From Gammaproteobacteria bacterium (GTDB taxonomy: Bacteria; Pseudomonadota; Gammaproteobacteria; Steroidobacterales; GCA-2729495): a stretch of DNA of 38,868 nt. Both the position numbers and the translations under genes were made by a program. Shown piece after piece: positions 32,616-38,868 of this stretch. The number at the start of each line of letters is the position of its first letter. Position 1 is the first letter of the stretch. The stretch lies in NCBI GenBank assembly GCA_023383705.1, contig JAHDYM010000002.1, positions 1-38,868 of the forward strand. The letters are read 5' to 3'. The notes under the pieces are model-generated. The model saw nothing but the letters and a program-made list of their open reading frames with translations. It made no database searches and was not told the DNA's origin.

Positions 32616-35600
32616 ATTTCAGCCACTTCTTCATCGACCGGCCGCGTTTCGCCGCGGTTGTTTCCATTCTCATCACGATCGTCGGTGCGATCGCCTACTT
32701 TGGCCTGCCGGTCACGCAGTATCCGGATGTCGTACCGCCGACCATCATCGTGACGGCCAGCTACCCCGGTGCGACACCGGAGGTCATCGCCGATACCGTT
32801 GCCGCGCCCATCGAGCAGGAAATCAACGGCGTCGAGGGCATGCTGTACCTCACCTCGTCCTCGACCAGCGATGGCCGCCTGACCCTCACGATCACCTTCG
32901 AACTCGGCACGGACCTCGATGCCGCCCAGGTGCTGGTGCAGAACCGCGTGGCAATCGCCGAGCCCCGGCTGCCCGAGGAAGTCCGTCGCATCGGTGTCGT
33001 GACAGAAAAAAGTTCGCCAGACCTGATGATCGTGGTTCATCTCGAATCGCCCGATGACAGCCTGGACCAGCTGTACATCTCGAATTACGCCCTGTTGCAT
33101 ATCCGCGATGTGCTTGCACGCATCAACGGCGTTGGCCAGATCAACCTGGTGGGTGCGCGCGAATACAGCATGCGCGTCTGGCTGGATCCGGATCGCATGG
33201 CCGGACTCAATGTCACTGCCGACGATGTGGTCACGGCACTGCGTGGCCAGAACATCCAGGTCGCCGGCGGTACCCTGGGTGAGCAGCCATCCCCCGCCAG
33301 CAATGCCTTTCAGGTAAGCGTGAGCAGCCAGGGACGCCTGCTGGATGCGGAGCAGTTCGGCCAGGTGATCGTCAAGAGCGGTGCAGATGGCCGCCTCACG
33401 CGCGTTGCCGACATCGCCCGGGTGGAACTGGGTGCGCGGGACTACCTCACCAACAGCCTGCTGGATGGCCGGCCGGCCGTGGCACTGGTCATGTTCCAGC
33501 GACCCGGCAGCAATGCGCTGGAGACCGCCGAGGAAGTCAAACAGACCATGGCGAAGCTGGCGCCGGGGTTCCCCAAGGGCCTGGTCCACCGGATTGTCTA
33601 CAACCCGACGGACTTCATCGCCCAGTCCGTCGACGCCGTCTACATCGCGCTGCTGGAAGCCACGGCGCTGGTGATCATCGTGATCCTGCTGTTCCTGCAG
33701 AACTGGCGTGCAGCGATCATTCCGGTCATCGCCATTCCGGTCTCCCTCATCGGAACCTTCGCCGTGATGGCGGCACTCGGTTACTCGCTCAACAACCTGA
33801 CCCTGTTCGGCCTGGTGCTCGCGATCGGCATCGTCGTGGATGACGCAATCGTCGTGGTGGAGAGCATCGAACGCAACCTCGAAAGCGGCCTCGCCGCGCG
33901 GGAAGCAGCCCGGCGGACCATGACAGAAGTCGGTACCGCACTGGTCTCGATCGCGCTGGTGCTGGTTGCGGTATTTTTGCCCACGGCGTTTCTGGGCGGC
34001 ATCAGCGGGCAGTTCTTCCGGCAGTTTGCCGTGACGATCGCGACCGCCACCGCGATCTCGGCGCTGGTGTCGCTGACACTCAGCCCGGCACTCGGTGCCA
34101 TTCTCCTGCGCCGTCACGATGCGCCACTCGACCGCGTCGATCGCGGGCTGGACCGGCTGCTGGGCCGCGTGTTCCGGGCTTTCAACCTCCGCTTCGACCA
34201 GTTGCAGGAAAAATACCGGCTGGCGGTTTGCCGGACGGTGCGCCGGCCGGGCCTCGCGCTGAGCGCCTTCGCCGCCATGCTGGGCCTGACTGCGGTCGGC
34301 TTTATGCTGGTGCCGACCGGCTTTATCCCGCAACAGGACCAGGGCTACCTGATCACGCTGGTCGAACTGCCGAAGGGCGCATCGCTGGACCGGACCACCG
34401 AAGTCATCCGCCGCGCGACCGACATGGCACTGAAGACCCCCGGCCTTGAGCGCATCGTGGCCTTCGCCGGCTTTTCGGCTGCGACCAACTCGAATGCCAG
34501 CCACTCCGGCACGGTATTCACCGCCCTGCGGGATTTCAGGGACCGTGAGCCCGGCCAGTCAGGACCGGAGCTGGCGGCAAAGCTGAATGCCGCCTATAGC
34601 CAGATCCAGGAAGCCAGCCTGTTCGTGGTCGCGCCACCCCCGGTGCGCGGCATTGGCAGCGGCGGCGATTTCAAGCTGATGGTCCAGGACCGCAGCGGCC
34701 AGGGCCTGCAGGCGCTCGAGCAGGCAACCTGGGCCCTCGTGGCGGCACTGGCGGAATCCGGCGAGGTTGCGCGGCCCTTCAGCACCTTCACCACCACCGC
34801 CCCCCGGTACTTTCTGGATATCGACCGGACCCGGGCCGAGATGATGAACGTCCCCATCGAAAACGTGTTTGCGACCCTGCAGATCTACCTGGGTTCTTCC
34901 TACGTCAATGACCTGACGCTGTTCGGCCGCAACTACCGTGTGACAGCCCAGGCCGATGCGCCCTGGCGCCTGGCACCGGAAGACATCAGCCGGCTGCGCA
35001 CCCGCAATGCCGACGGCGAGATGGTGCCACTCGGTTCGCTGGTGGCGATTCGCCCGTCTTCAGGACCGGATCGCGTTGTCCGCCACAACCTTTACCCGAC
35101 CGCAGAAGTGCAGATGGCCACGCTGCCCGGCCGCAGCAGCGGCCAGATCCTGGCCGCAGCGGAGCGCATCGCCGCGCAGGTCCTGCCGCCCGGCATCGAA
35201 TACGAGTGGACAGACCTGGCCTATCAGCAGACACATACCGCCAACCTCGGCCTGCTGATGTTTCCGCTCAGCGTGCTGTTCGTGTTTCTCGTGCTGACGG
35301 CGCAGTACGAAAGCTGGTCGCTGCCCTTTGCCATCGTGCTGATCGTGCCGCTGTGCCTGCTCTTTGCCATCGTCGCGCTGCTGCTGCGCGGACTTGATAT
35401 CAACATCCTGGCGCAGATCGGCTTCATCGTCCTGATCGGACTGGCCAGCAAGAATGCGATCCTGATCGTCGAGTTTGCCCGCCAGCAGGAGAGCGAAGGC
35501 AAGGACCGCTTTACAGCGGCAATCGATGCGGCGCAGTTGCGCCTGCGGCCCATCCTGATGACCTCCTTTGCGTTCATCGCGGGCGTGTTGCCGCTGATGC

Positions 35601-35776
35601 TGGCCACCGGGGCGGGCGCCGAAATGCGCCAGGTGCTCGGCACGGTGGTGTTCGGCGGCATGCTCGGCGTCACATTCATCGGCTTGCTGCTGACACCGGT
35701 GTTCTACACCGTGATCCGCGGCTGGCTGCGGGCAGAACCTGCACCCGGCACAGCTGCCGAAGCGGGGCCGCCGTGA
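32612..35776 (+). CDS. RND multidrug efflux pump, HAE1 family
   Basis: The 1054-residue product is a full-length AcrB/MexF-type proton-driven pump. It starts MNFSHFFIDRPRFAAVVSI, and has TM4 with the proton-relay pair Asp410-Asp411 in IVVDDAIVVVESIERN. The TM10 lysine lies in GLASKNAILIVEFARQQ, and two large periplasmic loops carry the porter and docking domains. Substrates cannot be predicted. The start overlaps the adaptor stop by four bases and the stop overlaps the channel GTG start (GTGA), so all three parts are coupled. Confidence 0.96.
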   Translation: MNFSHFFIDRPRFAAVVSILITIVGAIAYFGLPVTQYPDVVPPTIIVTASYPGATPEVIADTVAAPIEQEINGVEGMLYLTSSSTSDGRLTLTITFELGTDLDAAQVLVQNRVAIAEPRLPEEVRRIGVVTEKSSPDLMIVVHLESPDDSLDQLYISNYALLHIRDVLARINGVGQINLVGAREYSMRVWLDPDRMAGLNVTADDVVTALRGQNIQVAGGTLGEQPSPASNAFQVSVSSQGRLLDAEQFGQVIVKSGADGRLTRVADIARVELGARDYLTNSLLDGRPAVALVMFQRPGSNALETAEEVKQTMAKLAPGFPKGLVHRIVYNPTDFIAQSVDAVYIALLEATALVIIVILLFLQNWRAAIIPVIAIPVSLIGTFAVMAALGYSLNNLTLFGLVLAIGIVVDDAIVVVESIERNLESGLAAREAARRTMTEVGTALVSIALVLVAVFLPTAFLGGISGQFFRQFAVTIATATAISALVSLTLSPALGAILLRRHDAPLDRVDRGLDRLLGRVFRAFNLRFDQLQEKYRLAVCRTVRRPGLALSAFAAMLGLTAVGFMLVPTGFIPQQDQGYLITLVELPKGASLDRTTEVIRRATDMALKTPGLERIVAFAGFSAATNSNASHSGTVFTALRDFRDREPGQSGPELAAKLNAAYSQIQEASLFVVAPPPVRGIGSGGDFKLMVQDRSGQGLQALEQATWALVAALAESGEVARPFSTFTTTAPRYFLDIDRTRAEMMNVPIENVFATLQIYLGSSYVNDLTLFGRNYRVTAQADAPWRLAPEDISRLRTRNADGEMVPLGSLVAIRPSSGPDRVVRHNLYPTAEVQMATLPGRSSGQILAAAERIAAQVLPPGIEYEWTDLAYQQTHTANLGLLMFPLSVLFVFLVLTAQYESWSLPFAIVLIVPLCLLFAIVALLLRGLDINILAQIGFIVLIGLASKNAILIVEFARQQESEGKDRFTAAIDAAQLRLRPILMTSFAFIAGVLPLMLATGAGAEMRQVLGTVVFGGMLGVTFIGLLLTPVFYTVIRGWLRAEPAPGTAAEAGPP

Positions 35777-37179
35777 AAGGGCCGGCAGCTTTCCTGTGCG
35801 CGGTGCTGCTCACCGGCTGTGCGGCAGGCACGGACTACCAGGCCACGGTTCCCGAAACCAGCGCCAGCTTTGCCGCAGTCGACGGTACCGGCCTCAGGGC
35901 CGACATCCCGGATGCGGAATGGTGGCAGGAGTTCAATGATCCCACCCTGAACCAGCTGATCGAGCAGGCTGCGGCCTCGAACTACGACGTGCGCATCGCG
36001 ATCGCGAACCTGCGCGCCTCGCGCGCACTCCTGCAGGGTGGACGACTGGAACTGGCACCCATCATCACGGCGGAAGGCAGCAAGCGACGGGAAAAGCAGA
36101 GCGAAGCCCTGAATATTCCGCAGGACTACAGCGATGACTACTACGACGCCGGTTTTGATGTCAGCTGGGAGATCGACATCTTCGGCCGGGTGCGGCGCTC
36201 CGTCGAAGCCCTGAAGGCCGACTACGAATCCGAGGAAGCTGCCTGGCGCGATACCCTGCGCACCGTCATCGGCGAGGTCGCCCGGACCTATGTCGAGCTG
36301 CGCGGGGTGCAGTACCGCTTTGCAGTTGCCGAGCGCAATACCGTCAACCAGGAAGAAACCTACCAGCTCACGCTGGCGCTGCTGGAGGGTGGTCGCGGCA
36401 CCGATCTCGATATCGCGCGGGCGCTCGCCCAGCTGGAAACCACGCGCGCCAGCCTCGGGCCGCTGCAGGCCGCAGAAACGGAAGCCATCAATCGCCTGGC
36501 GATCCTGGTGGGTGGCGAGGCAGCCGGACTGCGCGCGATGCTCGATACCCGCCAGACCTTGCCGCATCCGCCGGAACTGATCGCGGTAGACGACCCCGCC
36601 AGCATGTTGCGGCGCCGGCCGGATGTGCGCACGGCAGAAAGGCAACTGGCGGCTGCAACCGCCCGCAGTGGTGCGGCGGTTGCGGATTATTTCCCGCGCG
36701 TCACTCTCAGTGGCTCCGGCGGCTGGCGCAGCACGTCCCTGTCGGAGCTCGGCGACTCATCGGCGGAACGTTACTTTTTCGGTCCGGTGATCAGCTGGGC
36801 CGCTCTGGACATGGGCCGGGTACGCGCACAGGTCGCTGCCAGCGATGCCCGTGCCGACGCCGCGCTGGCGAACTGGGAAAAAGCCGTACAGACGGCGTTG
36901 CGGGAAACCGAATCGGCCCTGAACCGCTACTCCAGAACCCGGGAGACAGCGGCTCGCCTGCGCATTGCCGCGAGCGCCAGTGCCAGGGCCGCAGACCTGG
37001 CCCGACTGCGTTACCGCTATGGTGCCGACAGTTTCCTCACGGTGCTGGATGCGGAGCGACGTTTGCTCGAGGCCGAGGACCTGCTCGCGGCAGCCGAGAC
37101 GGATACTTCGCTTGCCGCCGTCACCGTATACAAGTCGCTCGGCGGTGGCTGGGAACCGTTCGCCGGCGCGGTCAGGTAG
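35773..37179 (+). CDS. Outer-membrane efflux lipoprotein, NodT family
   Basis: The 468-residue product is the TolC/OprM-like channel of the RND system. A lipobox (LLTGC, cysteine about residue 16) is followed by EWWQEFNDPTLNQLIEQA, then two outer-membrane-efflux repeats with FDVSWEIDIFGRVRRSVEA and ISWAALDMGRVRAQV, and the C-terminal RLRYRYGADSFLTVLDAERRL. The start is GTG at 35773. The TAG stop at 37177-37179 lies inside the left arm of a REP pair, so the last residues may have been set by insertion of that element. Confidence 0.94.
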   Translation: MKGPAAFLCAVLLTGCAAGTDYQATVPETSASFAAVDGTGLRADIPDAEWWQEFNDPTLNQLIEQAAASNYDVRIAIANLRASRALLQGGRLELAPIITAEGSKRREKQSEALNIPQDYSDDYYDAGFDVSWEIDIFGRVRRSVEALKADYESEEAAWRDTLRTVIGEVARTYVELRGVQYRFAVAERNTVNQEETYQLTLALLEGGRGTDLDIARALAQLETTRASLGPLQAAETEAINRLAILVGGEAAGLRAMLDTRQTLPHPPELIAVDDPASMLRRRPDVRTAERQLAAATARSGAAVADYFPRVTLSGSGGWRSTSLSELGDSSAERYFFGPVISWAALDMGRVRAQVAASDARADAALANWEKAVQTALRETESALNRYSRTRETAARLRIAASASARAADLARLRYRYGADSFLTVLDAERRLLEAEDLLAAAETDTSLAAVTVYKSLGGGWEPFAGAVR

Positions 37180-37241
37180 GAGCGCCTTCAGGCGCGATTC
37201 TTCTGGTCCGGGAATCGGATCGCGGCTGAAGCCGCTCCTAC
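37176..37241. repeat. Inverted REP pair (REPIN-like)
   Basis: Two REP units face each other: GTAGGAGCGCCTTCAGGCGC from the left, and on the other strand GTAGGAGCGGCTTCAGCCGC from 37241. Each arm holds its own hairpin, GCGCC-TTCA-GGCGC (37182-37195) and GCGGC-TGAA-GCCGC (37222-37235), with paired C/G changes that keep both stems. The whole is 66 bases. Such elements are scattered in many gammaproteobacterial genomes and are moved by RAYT transposases; none is seen here. The TAG in each GTAGGAG end is the stop codon of the gene on that side. Confidence 0.85.
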
Positions 37242-37744
37242 AGCACGCGGGCGTCATACGCCCAGTGCAGCAGTGCCTGGCGCTGGCGCGGACGACACCC
37301 GAGGTCACCACGCAGGCAGGAGCGCTGCAGCTGCGTGACATGGCGGCGTATGGCACGCCAGCGACTGATCTGCCGTGCATCGTCCTCGCTGCGCCGGCCC
37401 ATGTAGTAACGGCAGTACCACTGGAACCAGCCGCGCGGATCGTCCTCCCAGATCCAGCCCTTTTCGCGCCAGACCGACAGCGGTTGCGAAGCGCGCACAC
37501 CGAAGAAGTTGAGGGAGGCGTCGTAGCGAAGGGGCGAGAGCCTGGCTTTTTTGAACCAGCTGGCCGGAAACTCGTCCACGCAGTCCGTCATGTACTTGCC
37601 GCCGAACACACCGAGCGCGAGCATCTGCGCCGGCGTGAGCTGTGGCGCGAAGCCCTCGTCGAAGTTCCGGCCCACGGGCTCGGTCAGGTAATAGACGTAG
37701 TTGTCCTGCATCCGGTCGCTGACGGTTACACGCCGTGGCTTCAT
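37238..37744 (-). CDS. Conserved protein of unknown function
   Basis: The 168-residue product has a well-conserved look but no named domain I can assign. Stretches such as DNYVYYLTEPVGRNFDEGF, TPAQMLALGVFGGKYMTDC, EFPASWFKKARLSP, DPRGWFQWYCRYYMGRR and RQRQALLHWAYD recur in similar hypothetical proteins of diverse bacteria. It is rich in Trp, Tyr and Arg, has no signal peptide and may bind nucleic acid or a partner through its basic C-terminus; that is speculation. It is not a RAYT transposase. The stop codon is the TAG of the REP pair, and an inverted repeat arm begins 8 bases upstream of the start. Confidence 0.8.
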   Translation of the reverse strand: MKPRRVTVSDRMQDNYVYYLTEPVGRNFDEGFAPQLTPAQMLALGVFGGKYMTDCVDEFPASWFKKARLSPLRYDASLNFFGVRASQPLSVWREKGWIWEDDPRGWFQWYCRYYMGRRSEDDARQISRWRAIRRHVTQLQRSCLRGDLGCRPRQRQALLHWAYDARVL

Positions 37745-37751
37745 GTCTTTC

Positions 37752-37908
37752 AGGTGCCGGGTCGAAGTTTTCGAAGTATTTCACGTTCCGCCAGCGCCGG
37801 GTGTGCCAGTTTCCTGCAGATTCGAAACAAGTGATAGCGGTGTCGTGACACCAGTGCCGGGCCGGGTTTGAAAACTTCGAAAACTTCGAAACCTTCGACC
37901 CGGCACCT
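37752..37908. repeat. Long inverted repeat with internal 9-bp repeats
   Basis: AGGTGCCGGGTCGAAG at 37752-37767 is repeated exactly, inverted, at 37893-37908. The match continues imperfectly to about 26 of 27 bases per arm, with about 100 bases between. The right side holds three tandem 9-base units (GAAAACTTC twice, then GAAACCTTC, 37870-37896). The shape is that of a small non-autonomous mobile element, but no target duplication is evident to me. Confidence 0.6.
37839..37852. promoter_or_regulatory. Palindrome upstream of the nucleotidyltransferase gene
   Basis: GGTGTCGTGACACC is a perfect 6-base inverted repeat around GT, about 80 bases before the nucleotidyltransferase start. It could be an operator for autoregulation of that two-gene cassette, or simply part of the surrounding repeat. 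Confidence 0.35.
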
Positions 37909-37930
37909 CAATCCGTATACTCTCCGGGTC

Positions 37931-38443
37931 ATGACCGTTTTTGACCGAGTATTCGCGGCCTTGCAGGCAACCGGCGTTCGCTATGTCGTCGTGGGCGGTG
38001 TGGCGGTCAACCTGCATGGCTATCAGCGCTTCACAAAAGACATTGACCTGGTCATCGAACTCGCGCCGGAGCGAGCAATCAAGGTTCTCGATGCGCTAAG
38101 CGCCATTGGCTACAAGCCCAACCTTCCCGTCAAGCTGGCGGATTTTGCCAATCCGGCCATCCGGGAAGAATGGGTTCGCGACAAGAACATGATGGTTTTC
38201 CAGATGTACAGCGATGAGTTGCGTACGACCATCGACATCTTTGTGCAGTATCCGCTCGACTTCGAATCGTTGTGGAACGACGGCACGAAGATCGACTTGC
38301 CGGGTACCTCGCTGCGCATCGCGTCGATCGATCATCTGATCCTGATGAAACGCCGCGCCGGCCGCGCCCAGGATCTGGTCGATATCGAGAAACTCGAGAT
38401 CCTGCGACGCTACATCACTGATGCCGGAGACCTGCCAACATGA
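37931..38443 (+). CDS. Nucleotidyltransferase-fold protein (AbiEii-like)
   Basis: The 170-residue product has the minimal nucleotidyltransferase signature: VVVGGVAVNLHG (19-30) followed by RFTKDIDLVIE with Asp37 and Asp39 as metal ligands. A later DIFVQYPLDFESLW and ASIDHLILMKRRAGRAQDLVDIEKL match the AbiEii/DUF6036-type group, in which the downstream aspartate completes the site. Such proteins are often halves of toxin-antitoxin or phage-defence pairs. The ATG at 37931 is used; an upstream start lies within the repeat. It overlaps the next small gene by four bases. Confidence 0.82.
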   Translation: MTVFDRVFAALQATGVRYVVVGGVAVNLHGYQRFTKDIDLVIELAPERAIKVLDALSAIGYKPNLPVKLADFANPAIREEWVRDKNMMVFQMYSDELRTTIDIFVQYPLDFESLWNDGTKIDLPGTSLRIASIDHLILMKRRAGRAQDLVDIEKLEILRRYITDAGDLPT

Positions 38444-38628
38444 CCAGCAAGAAAGATCCACCCGAGGGCAGTTTTGAGGCGGCGGCACTGTGGCAGTTGC
38501 GCATGGCTCTCAAGTCCACGCATGCGCAGCGGCTCCAGGATCTGCAGGACATGATCGATTTCAACGCTGCGGCCGAAGCAAACAATCCGCAGCTTCGCGC
38601 AGCGGTCAAGCGGCTGGCGAAGTCCTAG
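38440..38628 (+). CDS. Small partner of the nucleotidyltransferase
   Basis: The 62-residue product is charged and mostly helical (FEAAALWQLRMALKSTHAQR, then LQDLQDMIDFNAAAEANN). It has no DNA-binding motif I recognise. Its ATG overlaps the nucleotidyltransferase stop (ATGA), which implies coupled translation and a shared function. A role as antitoxin or accessory subunit is a reasonable inference from the gene pair but cannot be read from the sequence. Confidence 0.65.
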   Translation: MTSKKDPPEGSFEAAALWQLRMALKSTHAQRLQDLQDMIDFNAAAEANNPQLRAAVKRLAKS

Positions 38629-38657
38629 TCGCACTCGCCGCAATAACCTCAACCAGA

Positions 38658-38868
38658 ATGAAAATGGGTAAATTGATCTTTGTGTTGCCTGGGATAGCAG
38701 GTGGCGGTGCAGAAAGATTTGTTCTGAATCTCTATCAGGCTATGGAAGAATATTGTGGCTTCGAGTGTCATATCGTTTCACTGAGCCGTGATGTGGATCA
38801 TGATCTCGAGTACCGAGTACCGAGTACCGAGTACCGAGTACCGAGTACCGAGTACCGAGTACCGAGTA
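38658..38868 (+). CDS. Glycosyltransferase, N-terminal part, cut by the window end
   Basis: About 70 codons are visible. MKMGKLIFVLPGIAGGGAER followed by FVLNLYQAMEE is the N-terminal donor-domain loop of GT-B glycosyltransferases (GT4 type), followed by FECHIVSLSRDVDHDLEY. From 38807 the reading frame enters a 7-base tandem repeat and encodes repeating EYRVPST to the window edge. The gene is clearly richer in A and T than the rest of the window, which suggests acquisition, as is usual for polysaccharide loci. No good ribosome site precedes the ATG. Whether the frame stays open beyond the repeat cannot be seen. Confidence 0.7.
   Translation, partial: MKMGKLIFVLPGIAGGGAERFVLNLYQAMEEYCGFECHIVSLSRDVDHDLEYRVPSTEYRVPSTEYRVPS
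38807..38868 (+). repeat. Heptanucleotide tandem repeat (CGAGTAC)n
   Basis: The 7-base unit CGAGTAC repeats without error for 62 bases, nearly nine copies, up to the last base of the window, so the true copy number is unknown. Because 7 is not a multiple of 3, a gain or loss of one unit shifts the reading frame of the glycosyltransferase. None of the three frames of the repeat contains a stop codon. Confidence 0.95.

Noticed and set aside
32402..34504. A 700-codon minus-strand open frame
   Set aside because: It is the shadow of the RND pump and is rich in His, Gln, Arg and Asp with no domain pattern.
37238..37744. RAYT (REP-associated tyrosine transposase) next to the REP pair
   Set aside because: The protein lacks the HUH motif and catalytic tyrosine context of RAYTs and matches a different conserved unknown family.
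37868..37930. An upstream start for the nucleotidyltransferase giving 21 extra residues
   Set aside because: The added residues are encoded by the inverted repeat (tandem GAAAACTTC units) and do not look like protein; ATG 37931 gives the family N-terminus.
38807..38868. CRISPR array
   Set aside because: The unit is 7 bases, perfectly tandem and without spacers.

Overview
The window reads as a GC-rich gammaproteobacterial chromosome. The left end keeps a recognisable gammaproteobacterial gene order: 6S RNA, zapA, a small ZapB-like coiled-coil gene, ygfB, pepP, and then the glycine cleavage genes. Two things differ from the Escherichia coli arrangement. The ubiH-ubiI pair normally found between pepP and gcvT is absent, and its place is taken by an inactive-transglutaminase/7TM membrane protein plus an ATP-grasp ligase. 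The P protein of glycine cleavage is split into two genes. I cannot name the genus; a deep-branching, free-living gammaproteobacterium (Nevskiales, Steroidobacterales or Chromatiales-like) is a guess.

Layout. 1-780 (minus): 6S RNA and the zapB-like/zapA pair, with a promoter that predicts a nearly leaderless mRNA. 938-13552 (plus): a tightly packed ten-gene run, ygfB-pepP-UUP1-like-ATP-grasp-gcvT-gcvH-gcvPA-gcvPB-pfkB-type kinase-double HtrA protease, with most junctions overlapping or a few bases long. 13544-17654: a Rossmann-fold lipoprotein-like gene (minus), then a plus-strand set of aldo-keto reductase, LEA-2 lipoprotein, helical protein and bactofilin-like membrane protein. 17462-19966 (minus): a membrane GGDEF/EAL protein with a degenerate GGDEF site and an intact EAL site; its tail runs 193 bases antisense into the previous gene. 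20159-21097: a beta-propeller protein.

21104-24662 (minus): a five-gene redox/signalling operon encoding an SHP-type monoheme cytochrome, a diheme cytochrome c, a membrane cytochrome b, and a QseB/QseC-like response regulator and kinase. A CTTAA-N6-CTTAA direct repeat sits just upstream of the first gene. 24761-27699: three RNA-modification genes (RlmN-like, DusB, RsuA/RluB-type pseudouridine synthase) and a decayed flavin-oxidase remnant. 27938-28930: a PEP-CTERM exported protein. 29008-31403: LysR regulator divergent from a pirin and an NADPH-FMN reductase, across an AT-rich spacer. 31455-37179: a complete tripartite RND efflux operon.

The right end is accessory. A 66-bp inverted REP pair supplies the stop codons of both convergent flanking genes. 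It is followed by an unknown conserved gene, a long inverted repeat, a nucleotidyltransferase/small-protein cassette, and the start of an AT-richer glycosyltransferase that runs into a 7-bp tandem repeat at the window edge. The strongest leads are that heptanucleotide tract (possible phase variation), the bacterial double-protease HtrA resembling fungal Nma111, the SHP cytochrome/two-component operon with its candidate operator, and the REP pair that terminates both reading frames.
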